From: Marinisporobacter sp.
GTDB taxonomy: Bacteria > Bacillota > Clostridia > Peptostreptococcales > Thermotaleaceae
Direction: 5' to 3'
NCBI GenBank assembly: GCA_025210525.1
Contig: JAOARP010000032.1
Location: 1 to 64,000, forward strand
DNA length: 64,000 bases
The position numbers were made by a program, and so were the translations under genes. The number at the start of each line of letters is the position of its first letter. The stretch's first letter is position 1. The notes beneath the pieces were generated by a model, which had not been told where the DNA came from, ran no database searches, and was given only the letters and a program-made list of their open reading frames with translations. Positions 1 through 7,677 of this stretch are shown in pieces.

Positions 1-1007
1 AATTTCGAAGTTTGATCTTTAAGAGCAATATTACTTACCGAAATGGCTTCCACATCATGATCCACTGACAACGATGCATAAATCTTATGTAGCTTATAAG
101 CTCCTCCACCCATTTCTACATATTCCTTATTATCAATAGTAAGCTCTTTCCCCAGTATAGTATCTATCTCCACCTTGTCTGGAATGCCATTGTCATTTGC
201 ATCATCTTTTTTAGCTCTACTTATAGTGATATAATACCCACTATTTATTGACATATCAGCTGCATTTATTGCTACACTAACGGTTTTTTCTTCACCCGCT
301 TCAAGGCTTATACTATCCACCGGCGAACCACTTCCGTCTATCTTATCCAGCAATACAATTTTAGAAGTTTGATCTTTAAGAGCAATATCACTTACCGAAA
401 TGGCTTCCACATCATGACCCACTGGCAACGATGCATAAATCTTATGTATCTTATAAGCTCCTCCAAACTTTTCTTCATATTCAGTTCTATCAATAGTAAG
501 CTCTTTCCCCAGTACAGTATCTATCTCCACCTTGTCTGGAATACCTTTGCCATTTGCATCTGCTTCGATACTATTTTTTTCACCTTTTGCTCTGGTAATA
601 TTAATAGTATACTTGCTTGATGCAGAGCCATCAGCTGCTATAACTTTCACATACACTTTTGTAGCTTTACCTGCCTCCAAATCTACAGCTTCACTGTTTT
701 CTTGAGAGTCTTGGCTTGAGTTTGTTCCATAAAAATATAACCTTGCATCGTTATCCTCCGTCTCAAAATCACTTGATGCTACAGAAGTTATTTCGTTTTT
801 TACTGATATAGATGTTTCAACAGAATAATCTGAATCTGCTACCGTTATATTTGTTTCATTAACCTCCTGTTCAAGAACCGTTGAAAGTGCAACTGCATCA
901 GGAAGCTTCGATTCTTCAGCAGCATACACAGCTATTGGTGGTACTAATGTTAATAGCATGGCAAATACTAAAAAACCGCTTAAAATTTTCTGGTAAAGCC
1001 TTTTCAT
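1..1007 (-). CDS. Secreted repeat protein, N-terminal part (partial at window start)
   Basis: The reading frame is open from the ATG at 1007 to the window edge, so about 335 residues are visible and the C-terminus is missing. It starts with a signal peptide (KR near the start, hydrophobic core, probable cut after VYA) and then has repeated units of about 115 residues. Units are joined by Asp/Asn-rich motifs such as DANDNGIPDKVEID, which look like calcium-binding thrombospondin type-3 repeats. The first 70 residues closely match those of the 1849-residue protein encoded at 7678-13227, so the two are paralogs. A GGGGGTTGTG ribosome binding site precedes the ATG. It lies downstream of two small secreted protein genes on the same strand, in the same order as at the second locus. 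By analogy the missing part may carry leucine-rich repeats and NEAT domains; that part is inference. Confidence 0.85.
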   Translation of the reverse strand, partial: MKRLYQKILSGFLVFAMLLTLVPPIAVYAAEESKLPDAVALSTVLEQEVNETNITVADSDYSVETSISVKNEITSVASSDFETEDNDARLYFYGTNSSQDSQENSEAVDLEAGKATKVYVKVIAADGSASSKYTINITRAKGEKNSIEADANGKGIPDKVEIDTVLGKELTIDRTEYEEKFGGAYKIHKIYASLPVGHDVEAISVSDIALKDQTSKIVLLDKIDGSGSPVDSISLEAGEEKTVSVAINAADMSINSGYYITISRAKKDDANDNGIPDKVEIDTILGKELTIDNKEYVEMGGGAYKLHKIYASLSVDHDVEAISVSNIALKDQTSK

Positions 1008-1070
1008 TTATTCACAACCCCCTTATTTAAAAAATATTTTTCTACTTCATTCTTTACCTTAAGTACGATT

Positions 1071-1117
1071 TTAAAAAAACAAGAAATTTCAGTAGCCAGC
1101 ATACACCGGCTACTGAA
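1071..1117 (-). terminator. Intercistronic stem-loop with T-run
   Basis: A 10-bp perfect stem (TTCAGTAGCC pairing with GGCTACTGAA) lies between the small gene ending at 1199 and the large gene starting at 1007. On the minus strand it is followed, after a few bases, by a run of seven T. An equivalent hairpin sits at the matching place at 13308-13337. It probably acts as a partial terminator or mRNA stabiliser, so that the small protein is made in excess over the large one. Confidence 0.6.
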
Positions 1118-1198
1118 GTTCTTTTGTCACAAGCTATGTAGGTATGTCACTTGTCTTTTTGTACTTTTTCTTTTTTATCAACTTAATCCTATCGGTCA

Positions 1199-1633
1199 TT
1201 ACTTAGTAATGCAGAACTCAACCTCACTAGTTGGCATTGGAATGTGCGCAACATCATTTTTTACTGTTGCATGATAAAAATTCTTACCTGCTTTAAGTTC
1301 AGAAGCTGGGAAGTTAATTGTTACTGTGTTACCAGAAAAGCTTGCAGAAGTATAGTTTCCATCACCATTAAAATCAACTGATAAAGCTTTCATATTTCCA
1401 GGTATGAACCACTTATAAAATGTTTTGATTTCAAATGTAAGAGTTGCTACATCTCCATTCACCTCTAAACTCTGTGATCCTGAAACAACTGCTTCATTTG
1501 CCATAGAAAGTTCTGTACTAGAACCATTTTTATAGATAGCAACAACATCTGAAGTTGCATATGCTACACTTAGTGATAAAAGCATCATTAATGCTACTAC
1601 AAGTACTGACGTTCTTTTCATAGATTTTACCAT
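1199..1633 (-). CDS. Small secreted NEAT-like protein, paralog A
   Basis: This 144-residue protein has a signal peptide (MVKSMKRT followed by a hydrophobic stretch, probable cut after VAYA). The mature domain of about 115 residues looks like an all-beta sandwich. It contains SMANEAVV followed by alternating beta-strand patterns (ATLTFEI, VTINFPAS), which recalls the SMAN motif and first strands of NEAT domains, though the match is too weak to be sure. A single Cys sits near the C-terminus in the conserved ending FCITK. It has two close paralogs, at 1790-2230 and 13407-13841. The start is supported by an AGGAGG site seven bases upstream. It probably works with the large surface protein downstream. 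The ligand is unknown. Confidence 0.85.
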   Translation of the reverse strand: MVKSMKRTSVLVVALMMLLSLSVAYATSDVVAIYKNGSSTELSMANEAVVSGSQSLEVNGDVATLTFEIKTFYKWFIPGNMKALSVDFNGDGNYTSASFSGNTVTINFPASELKAGKNFYHATVKNDVAHIPMPTSEVEFCITK

Positions 1634-1654
1634 TTTTCTTCCTCCTTTTTTTAA

Positions 1655-1672
1655 TGTTAGATTTATCTAACA
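1655..1672. promoter_or_regulatory. 18-bp palindrome upstream of paralog A
   Basis: TGTTAGATTTATCTAACA is an almost perfect palindrome located 22 bases before the start codon of the gene at 1199-1633. Related sites stand at the same distance before both paralogs (2251-2268 and 13864-13881), with the shared core TGTTAG-N6-CTAAC. It could be a repressor operator or a 5' mRNA stem-loop. Confidence 0.6.
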
Positions 1673-1789
1673 TTTGTGCCACCAGACAGCATACACTATC
1701 TAATGAAGCGATTTTGCCATAAGTGCTTTAGGTATTTCACTTACCTTTTGATATTTTTTCTTTTTTTACCAACTCAAGCCTATCAGTCA

Positions 1790-2230
1790 TTACTTAGTAA
1801 TGCAGAACTCAAAATCCTCAGGTATTGAAATACCGAGTATATCAGTTTTTACTTTTGCATGATAGAAATTCTTACCATATTCAAGTTCAGAAGCTGGGAA
1901 CTTAAGTGTTACTATATCACCAGAAAAACTTGCAGGAGTATAGCTATAGCTTCCATCTTCAAAATCAACTGATACATCTGTCACATTCCAAGATATAAAC
2001 CATCTTTTGATAGGTTGAATTTTAAATGTAAGAGTTGCTTCATCTCCATTCATTTTCAATTGCTGTGACCCTGGAACAATTGCCTTGTTTAATACAGAAA
2101 GCTCGGTTTGAGAACCATCCCTATAAATACCAATCTGAGCAGGCACCTCAGCTGCATACGCAACAGTTAATGATAGAAGCATTATTAACGCCACTACAAG
2201 TAATGCTGTTTTCTTCATAGGCTTTGTCAT
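1790..2230 (-). CDS. Small secreted NEAT-like protein, paralog B
   Basis: This 146-residue protein has a signal peptide (probable cut after VAYA) and a mature beta-rich domain ending in FCITK. It shares the motifs YRDGSQTELS, GSQQLKMNGDEATLTF, ASFSGD and GKNFYHAKVK with its two paralogs. The GGGGGG ribosome binding site is well placed for the ATG. It is the first gene of the minus-strand unit that continues to the gene at 1199 and the large secreted protein at 1007. It faces the AraC-type regulator gene at 2553 head to head, which suggests that regulator controls it. A NEAT-like fold is only a suggestion from the strand pattern; no catalytic residue is visible. Confidence 0.85.
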   Translation of the reverse strand: MTKPMKKTALLVVALIMLLSLTVAYAAEVPAQIGIYRDGSQTELSVLNKAIVPGSQQLKMNGDEATLTFKIQPIKRWFISWNVTDVSVDFEDGSYSYTPASFSGDIVTLKFPASELEYGKNFYHAKVKTDILGISIPEDFEFCITK

Positions 2231-2250
2231 TTATTCCCCCCTTTCTTCCA

Positions 2251-2268
2251 TGTTAGATACGCCTAACA
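2251..2268. promoter_or_regulatory. Palindrome upstream of paralog B
   Basis: TGTTAGATACGCCTAACA, with six-base arms TGTTAG and CTAACA, lies 21 bases before the start of the small secreted protein gene at 1790-2230. It is the second of three matching sites. Confidence 0.6.
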
Positions 2269-2399
2269 TTTTATTATAAAAAATAAGCAGTATATCACTT
2301 ACTCTTAAGCTAATGAAATAGTTTTTTATGAACAATGTCTCTACTTTGAAAAATTATATTAACATTACCTTCAATTTGATATAATTTTTCATCCTATAT

Positions 2400-2430
2400 T
2401 TGACAAATTCATAGTAGTAAGTAATAATAT
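2400..2430 (+). promoter_or_regulatory. Probable promoter of AraC regulator 1
   Basis: TTGACA at 2400-2405 is followed by the AT-rich stretch TAATAATAT at 2422-2430 as a possible -10 (16 to 19 bases away depending on register). The whole stretch from TTTGACAAATTCATAGTAG onward is preserved ahead of the paralogous regulator at 14649, which supports function. Confidence 0.45.
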
Positions 2431-2439
2431 ATAGTGTGA

Positions 2440-2454
2440 TGATATTGATTATCA
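2440..2454. promoter_or_regulatory. Fur-like box
   Basis: TGATATTGATTATCA matches the Fur core TGATAATNATTATCA at 13 of 14 defined positions. A second, weaker half match (ATTATCA) follows at 2476-2482. It lies just downstream of the likely regulator promoter, between the divergent regulator and the small secreted protein gene. The paralogous intergenic region near 14510 lacks it. It suggests iron control of this copy of the cassette. Confidence 0.55.
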
Positions 2455-2552
2455 TTTACACTAACATTCTATATCATTATCAATAGATAAATTTCATCAT
2501 ATTTGTTTTTTTATAACCATATATTGCTTATTTTTTAGGGAGGTGTATTTAT

Positions 2553-3275
2553 TTGAAGGTGATACACGATATTATTTCTGACTTCTATAGTTGCTGCAAT
2601 CTGCCTATACTCGCAGTAGACATTGATTTTAATAAAATTTGTAGGATCGGTTATACCCCTACAGTGGAAAAAATTTTTGATCATTGTACCGTTTATAGAG
2701 ATATCCATTTTGATTCTAATGATTCCCTTAGCTGTAATTTAAGCTATGCAAATGATATTCACTTTGTAGTAGTTTCCATATCTAGATTTGATAAGTATAG
2801 GGGCTATTTCATCATAGGACCTTTTAAATCCAATAAAAACAACACAATATCTATTCCTTTTAAACCCCATAACTGCATGCAGTATTTGCCTGCTATCTTA
2901 TTGAATATTTCTGATAGCCAGTTTAGTAATGGAATGAGTAATTTAAGATTTAGTGTCTATGTGAAAAAAGCGATCGAATATATACATAAAAATTACACCC
3001 ACTCCATCAATCTAGATGAACTATGCAAGGATTTATCTGTAAACAAAAGTTACTTTTGCAAGGTGTTCAAGAAAGAAACAGGCTTTACTTTTTCTAACTT
3101 CTTAAATAATTATCGCATCGAGAAGAGTAAATATTTTCTTGAGAATACAAATTTACCTCTTATGGATGTGGCAATCTCTGTTGGCTTTAATACACAAAAT
3201 TATTATTCTATGGTGTTTAAAAGATTTATAAAAAAGACACCTTTAGAGTATCGAAATAGCATTGCTATACAATAA
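2553..3275 (+). CDS. AraC-family transcriptional regulator 1
   Basis: The protein has 240 residues. The C-terminal 100 residues (about 137-237) form a typical AraC DNA-binding domain with two helix-turn-helix units: SINLDELCKDLSVNKSYFCK, then the second one ending in the signature around VGFNTQNYYSMVFKRF and TPLEYR. The N-terminal 130 residues look like a ligand-sensing domain (LPILAVDIDFNKI, GYFIIGPF), with Cys residues at CC and C that could bind a metal or heme; this is a guess. The start is a TTG preceded by GGGAGGTG. The paralog at 14649 is nearly identical. It is divergent from the small secreted protein genes, its likely targets. Confidence 0.9.
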   Translation: MKVIHDIISDFYSCCNLPILAVDIDFNKICRIGYTPTVEKIFDHCTVYRDIHFDSNDSLSCNLSYANDIHFVVVSISRFDKYRGYFIIGPFKSNKNNTISIPFKPHNCMQYLPAILLNISDSQFSNGMSNLRFSVYVKKAIEYIHKNYTHSINLDELCKDLSVNKSYFCKVFKKETGFTFSNFLNNYRIEKSKYFLENTNLPLMDVAISVGFNTQNYYSMVFKRFIKKTPLEYRNSIAIQ

Positions 3276-3285
3276 TGATAACTAA

Positions 3286-3317
3286 TAAAAATGGCTCCTA
3301 CACTGAGCCATTTTTAT
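3286..3317 (+). terminator. Terminator after AraC regulator 1
   Basis: AAAAATGGCTC and GAGCCATTTTT form a strong stem with a seven-base loop and a T-run. It can work in both directions. The same hairpin follows the paralogous regulator at 15384-15414. Confidence 0.85.
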
Positions 3318-3389
3318 ATGTCTATCTTCATTTTTTCTCCATATAAGAAAAGTCTCACAAATCCTCTTTATACTATATCTAATGTTCTC

Positions 3390-3704
3390 TCATCTACTTA
3401 AAATCTCAAACAGATGAATCATCACCCCTACAGGCTCTACAAACAACATGCGTATGCCTGCATATTTCATGACTTTTTTTATCTTCTCCCTCATGTCAGG
3501 ACGATAACAATGAACAACACATTTGGCACAAGGTTTTTTCGTCTCTTTAAAGGGGCATTGGTTCAATCTCTTCCTTGCATAAGCTAATAACTCTGTACAT
3601 TCATTACATAACTCATGATCTTTATCATGATTTCCTTTGCAGTAAATATGTATCATTTTCTTAATCATCTGCTTTTCATGTTCTATTCTTTTATAGGACT
3701 GCAC
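3390..3704 (-). CDS. ygbA: YgbA-family protein (nitrous oxide-stimulated promoter family)
   Basis: This 104-residue protein matches the YgbA family pattern: MIHIYCKGNH, LCNECTELLAYARKRLNQCPF, KKPCAKCVVHCYRP and a KYAGIRML stretch near the end. The eight Cys residues, several in CxxC pairs, suggest a metal or iron-sulfur site. In enterobacteria the family member is induced by nitric oxide and has been linked to coping with nitrosative stress and iron supply. The start appears to be GTG with a GAGG site very close, so a later start is possible. It sits between the regulator and the heme-type ABC transporter, which fits an iron or heme theme. Confidence 0.8.
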   Translation of the reverse strand: MQSYKRIEHEKQMIKKMIHIYCKGNHDKDHELCNECTELLAYARKRLNQCPFKETKKPCAKCVVHCYRPDMREKIKKVMKYAGIRMLFVEPVGVMIHLFEILSR

Positions 3705-4097
3705 CTACCTCACTCCTTTTCCATTTATAGCAGTATTCTATTTTTTATGATGAATACAAAATTTATTAATTGTAAATTTCATTATCCATTATATTTGTGG
3801 GTTTGCTTCATTATAAATACTCTATAGAAAGCTTTTAGATTTAGATATTTCTTTTAGTAAAAACTGCTTCTACATTAGCATATAACGAAAATATTTGAAA
3901 GTAAATATCATTTAAAATTTATTCTCATTATTATTTTTTATTCTAGCTCCCTCAACATCTGTATTTACAACCAATGTATTTATTATTGATAAAATCTATT
4001 TTTTAGTTCTTTACCATATTTTATGAAATTGTAAAGTTTTACAGCTACTGTTATGCTTACATATTCTACTACGAAACTAATTTCATGATTTCAAAGA
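3705..4097. other. Gene-free stretch with a relic of the cobN promoter/operator
   Basis: No coding frame is convincing in these 390 bases. At 3874-3912 there is a sequence very similar to the cobN promoter/operator at 18410-18447: ATTAGCATATAA, then ATATTTGAAAGTAAATAT, a palindrome around GAAAG. Here the region corresponding to -35 and the spacer is shortened (the TGCTTC counterpart is only about 11 bases from TATAAC), and no gene follows on the plus strand. It may be the remains of a duplicated divergent promoter, or an operator now acting on the ygbA-like gene. Confidence 0.55.
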
Positions 4098-4140
4098 ATA
4101 AAAATAGAAATGACTTGTACGATCAGCCATTTCTATTTTC
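4098..4140 (-). terminator. Terminator of the ABC transporter operon
   Basis: AAAATAGAAATG pairs with CATTTCTATTTT across a 15-base loop, and T residues follow on the minus strand. It lies just after the ATPase gene, the last gene of the operon. Confidence 0.75.
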
Positions 4141-4169
4141 CTCACCTTTCAAAAACTAAAAAATCTATT

Positions 4170-4949
4170 TTAATACTGAATGCTTTTAGGGATAAATATA
4201 AGTTTTTCTCCAAATTGATTTTTTAATATGTTCATCTCCACATGATAAATATCCTTAATGAGCTGATTATCTAGTATTTCTTCTGGCTTTCCGAAAGCTC
4301 TTATTTCTCCATCCTTTAAAACGATCACTTCATCGCTATATTTTGCTGCTTGGTTTAAATCATGTAACACCATGATGACAGTAATTTTTAATTTTTCGTT
4401 CAATTCCTTCACCAAATCTAATATCTCTATTTGATTATTAATATCAAGGTACGTTGTAGGCTCATCTAATAATAAAATCTTAGGCTGTTGGGCGAGTGCC
4501 ATAGCGATCCATGCCCTTTGGCTTTCTCCACCTGATATATGAATCATTTTCTTATCTTCTAATTTTTTTAAATTTGTTTTTTCAATTGCCCAATCAATAA
4601 TTTTTTCATCTTCATTATTCATTCCTTCAAACCATTTTTTATGAGGATTTCTTCCAAAGGTAACAACTTTTCGAATCGTCATATCCTCAGGAGCTATATT
4701 TCGTTGAGAAAGACAAGCCATCTCTTTTGCGATATCCTTTCCCTTCATTTCCCATAAGGATTTTTTATCTAAATAAACCATTCCTTCCATAGGCTTTAAT
4801 AATCTTCCTATAGCTTTTAAAACCGTCGACTTTCCTGAACCATTAGGTCCTATAATGGTAATAATCTCTCCCTTTTTCACATGAGCATTAAAATCCTTTA
4901 CAATGACTTTTTTGTCATAACCTATTTTAAAATTATTTACCTTAAGCAT
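4170..4949 (-). CDS. ABC transporter ATPase, iron/heme/cobalamin type
   Basis: This 259-residue cytoplasmic ATPase powers the importer formed with the two genes upstream. Walker A is GPNGSGKST (about residues 34-42), the ABC signature is ISGGESQR (about 138-145) and Walker B is ILLLDEP with TTYLD after it. Length and motifs fit the FecE/FhuC/BtuD class, which serves FecCD-type permeases for siderophores, heme or cobalamin. The gene overlaps the permease gene by eight bases and has a strong AAGGAGG site, so the two are translationally coupled. Sequence alone cannot tell the substrate; the lipoprotein partner resembles IsdE. Confidence 0.93.
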   Translation of the reverse strand: MLKVNNFKIGYDKKVIVKDFNAHVKKGEIITIIGPNGSGKSTVLKAIGRLLKPMEGMVYLDKKSLWEMKGKDIAKEMACLSQRNIAPEDMTIRKVVTFGRNPHKKWFEGMNNEDEKIIDWAIEKTNLKKLEDKKMIHISGGESQRAWIAMALAQQPKILLLDEPTTYLDINNQIEILDLVKELNEKLKITVIMVLHDLNQAAKYSDEVIVLKDGEIRAFGKPEEILDNQLIKDIYHVEMNILKNQFGEKLIFIPKSIQY

Positions 4950-5949
4950 GTGATTTTGACCTCCTTAAAAGAAATAAAAAGAAAGGACAACCAATCATTG
5001 CCATCATCACTCCTACAGGCAATTCAATAGGTCTTGCAATACAACGTGCCAATGTATCTGCTAAAAGCAATATAATTCCTCCTAAAACTGTACTCATAGG
5101 AATCAAATACTTATAATCGGACCCTAATAGGAGTCTACATACATGGGGCACGATAATCCCTATAAAACTAATAATTCCAACAGCCGATGTACTGATTCCT
5201 GCTAAAAATACTGCCACTAACGCAATGAGTATCCTTGTTTTATTTACATTGACCCCTAAATTGGTGGCTACATCATCTCCTAATGCTAAAAGATTGGCTC
5301 CTCTAATACAACATAAGGATAAAAGAATCCCTACAATACAATAAGGTAGAAAATAATTTACTTCTCTCCATCCTCTATAAGCAATACTTCCATTGAGCCA
5401 TAGTAATACCCCTTGAATCTTATCACTATTTAGAATAGCAAGTAATGAAGTTGCTCCTACAAACATGGCATTAATGGCTACTCCTGATAAAATCACCCTT
5501 ATAGGCTTGATCCCATTATCCCAAGAAAGGATAAAAACTAATGTACAAGCAAGCATAGCTCCTAAAAATGCCATAAAAGGCATGAGCTTATAAAACTGAG
5601 GAAAATATAACATCATCAATATAGCCATTAAGCTTCCCCCAGAAGAAACCCCAGTAATTCCCGGATCAGCCAATGGATTTCTCATAACTGATTGAAGTAG
5701 TGCTCCTGATATAGATAGACTTGCTCCTACAAATACAGCTAGAATAATTCTAGGAAGTCTCATATCTAGCAAGATACTTTGATTGATTTCGTCCCCTTTT
5801 CCCGAAAGGATCTCCATAATTTCCCCCACAGATATATCTACACTTCCAATACCAATGGTTCCTATCACTAAAAATCCCAACAATAAAAAGCTAGAAAAAA
5901 TGATTAGGATTTTTGTTTTCTCCTTCATATCTTTCATATTTTTCACCAT
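4942..5949 (-). CDS. ABC transporter permease, FecCD family (heme/corrinoid importer)
   Basis: The protein has 335 residues and is mostly hydrophobic, with about eight to ten membrane spans. FecCD family marks are visible: DMRLPRIILAVFVGASLSIS near residue 60, GALLQSVMRNPLADPGITGVSSGG after it, and FIGIIVPHVCRLLLGSDYK towards the end. It forms the membrane channel for the IsdE-like lipoprotein encoded just upstream, whose stop lies five bases before this start. The start codon is uncertain by a few residues because ATG, GTG and ATG occur close together after AAAGGAA. The likely substrate is heme or another tetrapyrrole, from the binding protein and the NEAT genes nearby. Confidence 0.93.
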   Translation of the reverse strand: MVKNMKDMKEKTKILIIFSSFLLLGFLVIGTIGIGSVDISVGEIMEILSGKGDEINQSILLDMRLPRIILAVFVGASLSISGALLQSVMRNPLADPGITGVSSGGSLMAILMMLYFPQFYKLMPFMAFLGAMLACTLVFILSWDNGIKPIRVILSGVAINAMFVGATSLLAILNSDKIQGVLLWLNGSIAYRGWREVNYFLPYCIVGILLSLCCIRGANLLALGDDVATNLGVNVNKTRILIALVAVFLAGISTSAVGIISFIGIIVPHVCRLLLGSDYKYLIPMSTVLGGIILLLADTLARCIARPIELPVGVMMAMIGCPFFLFLLRRSKSHA

Positions 5950-5954
5950 TTCCT

Positions 5955-6851
5955 TTATTTTTTATAAAGATAATCCTTCATTTTTTCTAAAGATTCTGTT
6001 GCACCTATATCTCCTGTAACCCCAAAATATTCTGGATCTAGATCATAAACCTTATTTTCTTTTATGGCTTTAAAATTTTTCCATTGAGGATTGATTCTGA
6101 ATTCCTCTTGTACTTGTTTCCTTGCTTCTTCTATATACCCATGATACATTCTAAAAATAATATCTGGATTTTCTTTAAGGGCTACCTCTAGGGAAAAAGG
6201 TAAATACGGTCCTTTGTATTTTGACTTTACAGTAGAAGTAATATTTTCTGCCCCTAATTTATCAATCAAGCTTCCTGCAAAGGATTCTTCTGTAGCTAAC
6301 ATAAAATGTCCTGGCGCACCAAATAAAATCATAACTTTTACTTTCTTATTAGCATCAACATCTTTTAAAATCTCTTTTTCTTTTTTCTCAAAATCTTCTA
6401 TGATTTTCTTTGCATTTTCTTCTTTTCCAAAATCCTTCCCAAGCTTTTTAATCGTCCCTTTTACAGCATCATAAGAACTCAAATCAGCATATGTGGTATG
6501 AATACCATTTTGTTCAAATTTGCTACCGATTATTTCTCTAATGGCTCCTGAGGTAATAAATATATCTGGTCGTAAACTTCTAATCTTCTCTAAATCTGGA
6601 TTGATAGGAAGTCCAATCTCAGGTAGATCCTTTATTTCATCAGCTATACCATATTGGGTACTGGGTCTTCCCACCATTGGAATATCTAGTGCTAGTAGCA
6701 TTTCAGCTACAGCAACACTTCCTGCAACAATCCTGATTTCTTCATTTTTCACCTCTCTATTTTTATTCTCAAGTTCATCCCCTTTCGCACTACATCCAAC
6801 AGACATAGTACAAATCATCATCGCCAGCATAAAAGCTATCCATCTTTTCAT
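5955..6851 (-). CDS. isdE: IsdE-like substrate-binding lipoprotein (heme/tetrapyrrole ABC importer)
   Basis: This 298-residue lipoprotein has the lipobox MSVGC with the lipid Cys at residue 20. It follows the staphylococcal heme receptor IsdE along its length, as I recall that sequence: RIVAGSVAVAEML, LDIPMVGRPST, DLPEIGLPINPDLE, KVMILFGAPGHFMLAT, NPDIIFRMYHGYIEE, WKNFKAIKENKVYDL. In IsdE heme iron is held by a Met in GQPMEPN and a His in LPHGMPEE. Here the His is present (His237 in MYHGYIEE) but the Met position is Ile83. The ligand may therefore be heme bound differently, or another tetrapyrrole. I chose the second ATG (6851), because GGGGG lies directly against the first one. The operon order is binding protein, permease, ATPase. 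Confidence 0.88.
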   Translation of the reverse strand: MKRWIAFMLAMMICTMSVGCSAKGDELENKNREVKNEEIRIVAGSVAVAEMLLALDIPMVGRPSTQYGIADEIKDLPEIGLPINPDLEKIRSLRPDIFITSGAIREIIGSKFEQNGIHTTYADLSSYDAVKGTIKKLGKDFGKEENAKKIIEDFEKKEKEILKDVDANKKVKVMILFGAPGHFMLATEESFAGSLIDKLGAENITSTVKSKYKGPYLPFSLEVALKENPDIIFRMYHGYIEEARKQVQEEFRINPQWKNFKAIKENKVYDLDPEYFGVTGDIGATESLEKMKDYLYKK

Positions 6852-6914
6852 GCTCATCCCCCTCTATTTTTTCTATGAATAAACGTCATTTTAAGAAAGG
6901 TTCCCCTTTTTTAA

Positions 6915-6952
6915 AATAGAGTTATGATTTTTCAAATCATAACTCTATCCTA
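6915..6952 (-). terminator. Terminator between NEAT gene and transporter operon
   Basis: AGAGTTATGATTT and AAATCATAACTCT form a perfect stem with a short loop, followed on the minus strand by ATTTT. It ends transcription from the NEAT operon, so the transporter operon may have its own promoter or depend on read-through. Confidence 0.75.
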
Positions 6953-6997
6953 CTTTCATTGTTGATTAGGTATGAAATTCATTTCTATTGATTTTAC

Positions 6998-7642
6998 CTA
7001 CTTTTTTATATCCTTTTTCATATCCGCTTTTACATTGTTTTTATCTGCTTTTTCTAGATTCACCATTTTTTCAGGCTCTAATTTTGTAATATCATCCTGC
7101 AAATCTAATCTAAACTCTACAGCTGCATTCCCCATAGGAATCACATTCATTCCTAAGCTGATCTTTGCATCTACCGTGGGAATTTCAAATCGAAGAGTAT
7201 GATCTGTTTTGTTTTTACCTACTTCATTTTTTTCTTCATAGGTTTCTAAAAGCGTACTCGTATGCTCCACTTCTTTCCCAGCAATCATGACTTTTCTATT
7301 TTCCATCCAGTCTGTTCTTCTAAGATTTATGGATAAATATTCCTTCGTTTTCTTTTTATCTTTTTCATCCTTTACAACCTCTAAAGTCCCTGTAGAGTCC
7401 ATATATTGTCCTGCCATAGACATTTCATCTACATATTTTTTTAAAGCATATACGGTTACTTTATATTTTCCTACCTTTAAGGGCTCTTGCTCTCCCTTTA
7501 CTATGATTTTTTCTGCTTGAACAACCTCTTTTTTTACTGGTTCAGTAGCTTTCACAACTTGTGCTGATGCTGACAAAGGTGATACGACTAAACATCCTGC
7601 TACTAAAATACTACTCATCCCTACTAACAATTTGTTTTTCAT
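6998..7642 (-). CDS. Secreted single NEAT-domain protein
   Basis: The protein has 214 residues, with a signal peptide (cut probably after SASA, residue 27), one NEAT domain (about 50-185) and a Lys-rich tail. NEAT features are the opening GKYKVTVYALKKY, the helix motif MSMAGQYMDST, a strand LEVVKDEK, and the closing strands RFEIPTVDAKISLGMNVIPMG and VEFRLDL. In heme-binding NEAT domains the last strands carry a YxxxY pair that ligates iron. That pair is absent here (Val and Ala/Gly in its place). No sortase or membrane anchor is seen, so it may be a free or wall-adsorbed carrier handing its ligand to the lipoprotein encoded next. The gene is 35 bases after the 1849-residue gene and shares its operon. 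Confidence 0.82.
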   Translation of the reverse strand: MKNKLLVGMSSILVAGCLVVSPLSASAQVVKATEPVKKEVVQAEKIIVKGEQEPLKVGKYKVTVYALKKYVDEMSMAGQYMDSTGTLEVVKDEKDKKKTKEYLSINLRRTDWMENRKVMIAGKEVEHTSTLLETYEEKNEVGKNKTDHTLRFEIPTVDAKISLGMNVIPMGNAAVEFRLDLQDDITKLEPEKMVNLEKADKNNVKADMKKDIKK

Positions 7643-7677
7643 CCCATTCCCACCTTTCTTTTTACTTCTTACTCTTT

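Noticed and set aside
369-620. Plus-strand frame in the left-end gene
   Set aside because: It is the antisense shadow of the secreted repeat protein, whose own frame, signal peptide and motifs are clear.
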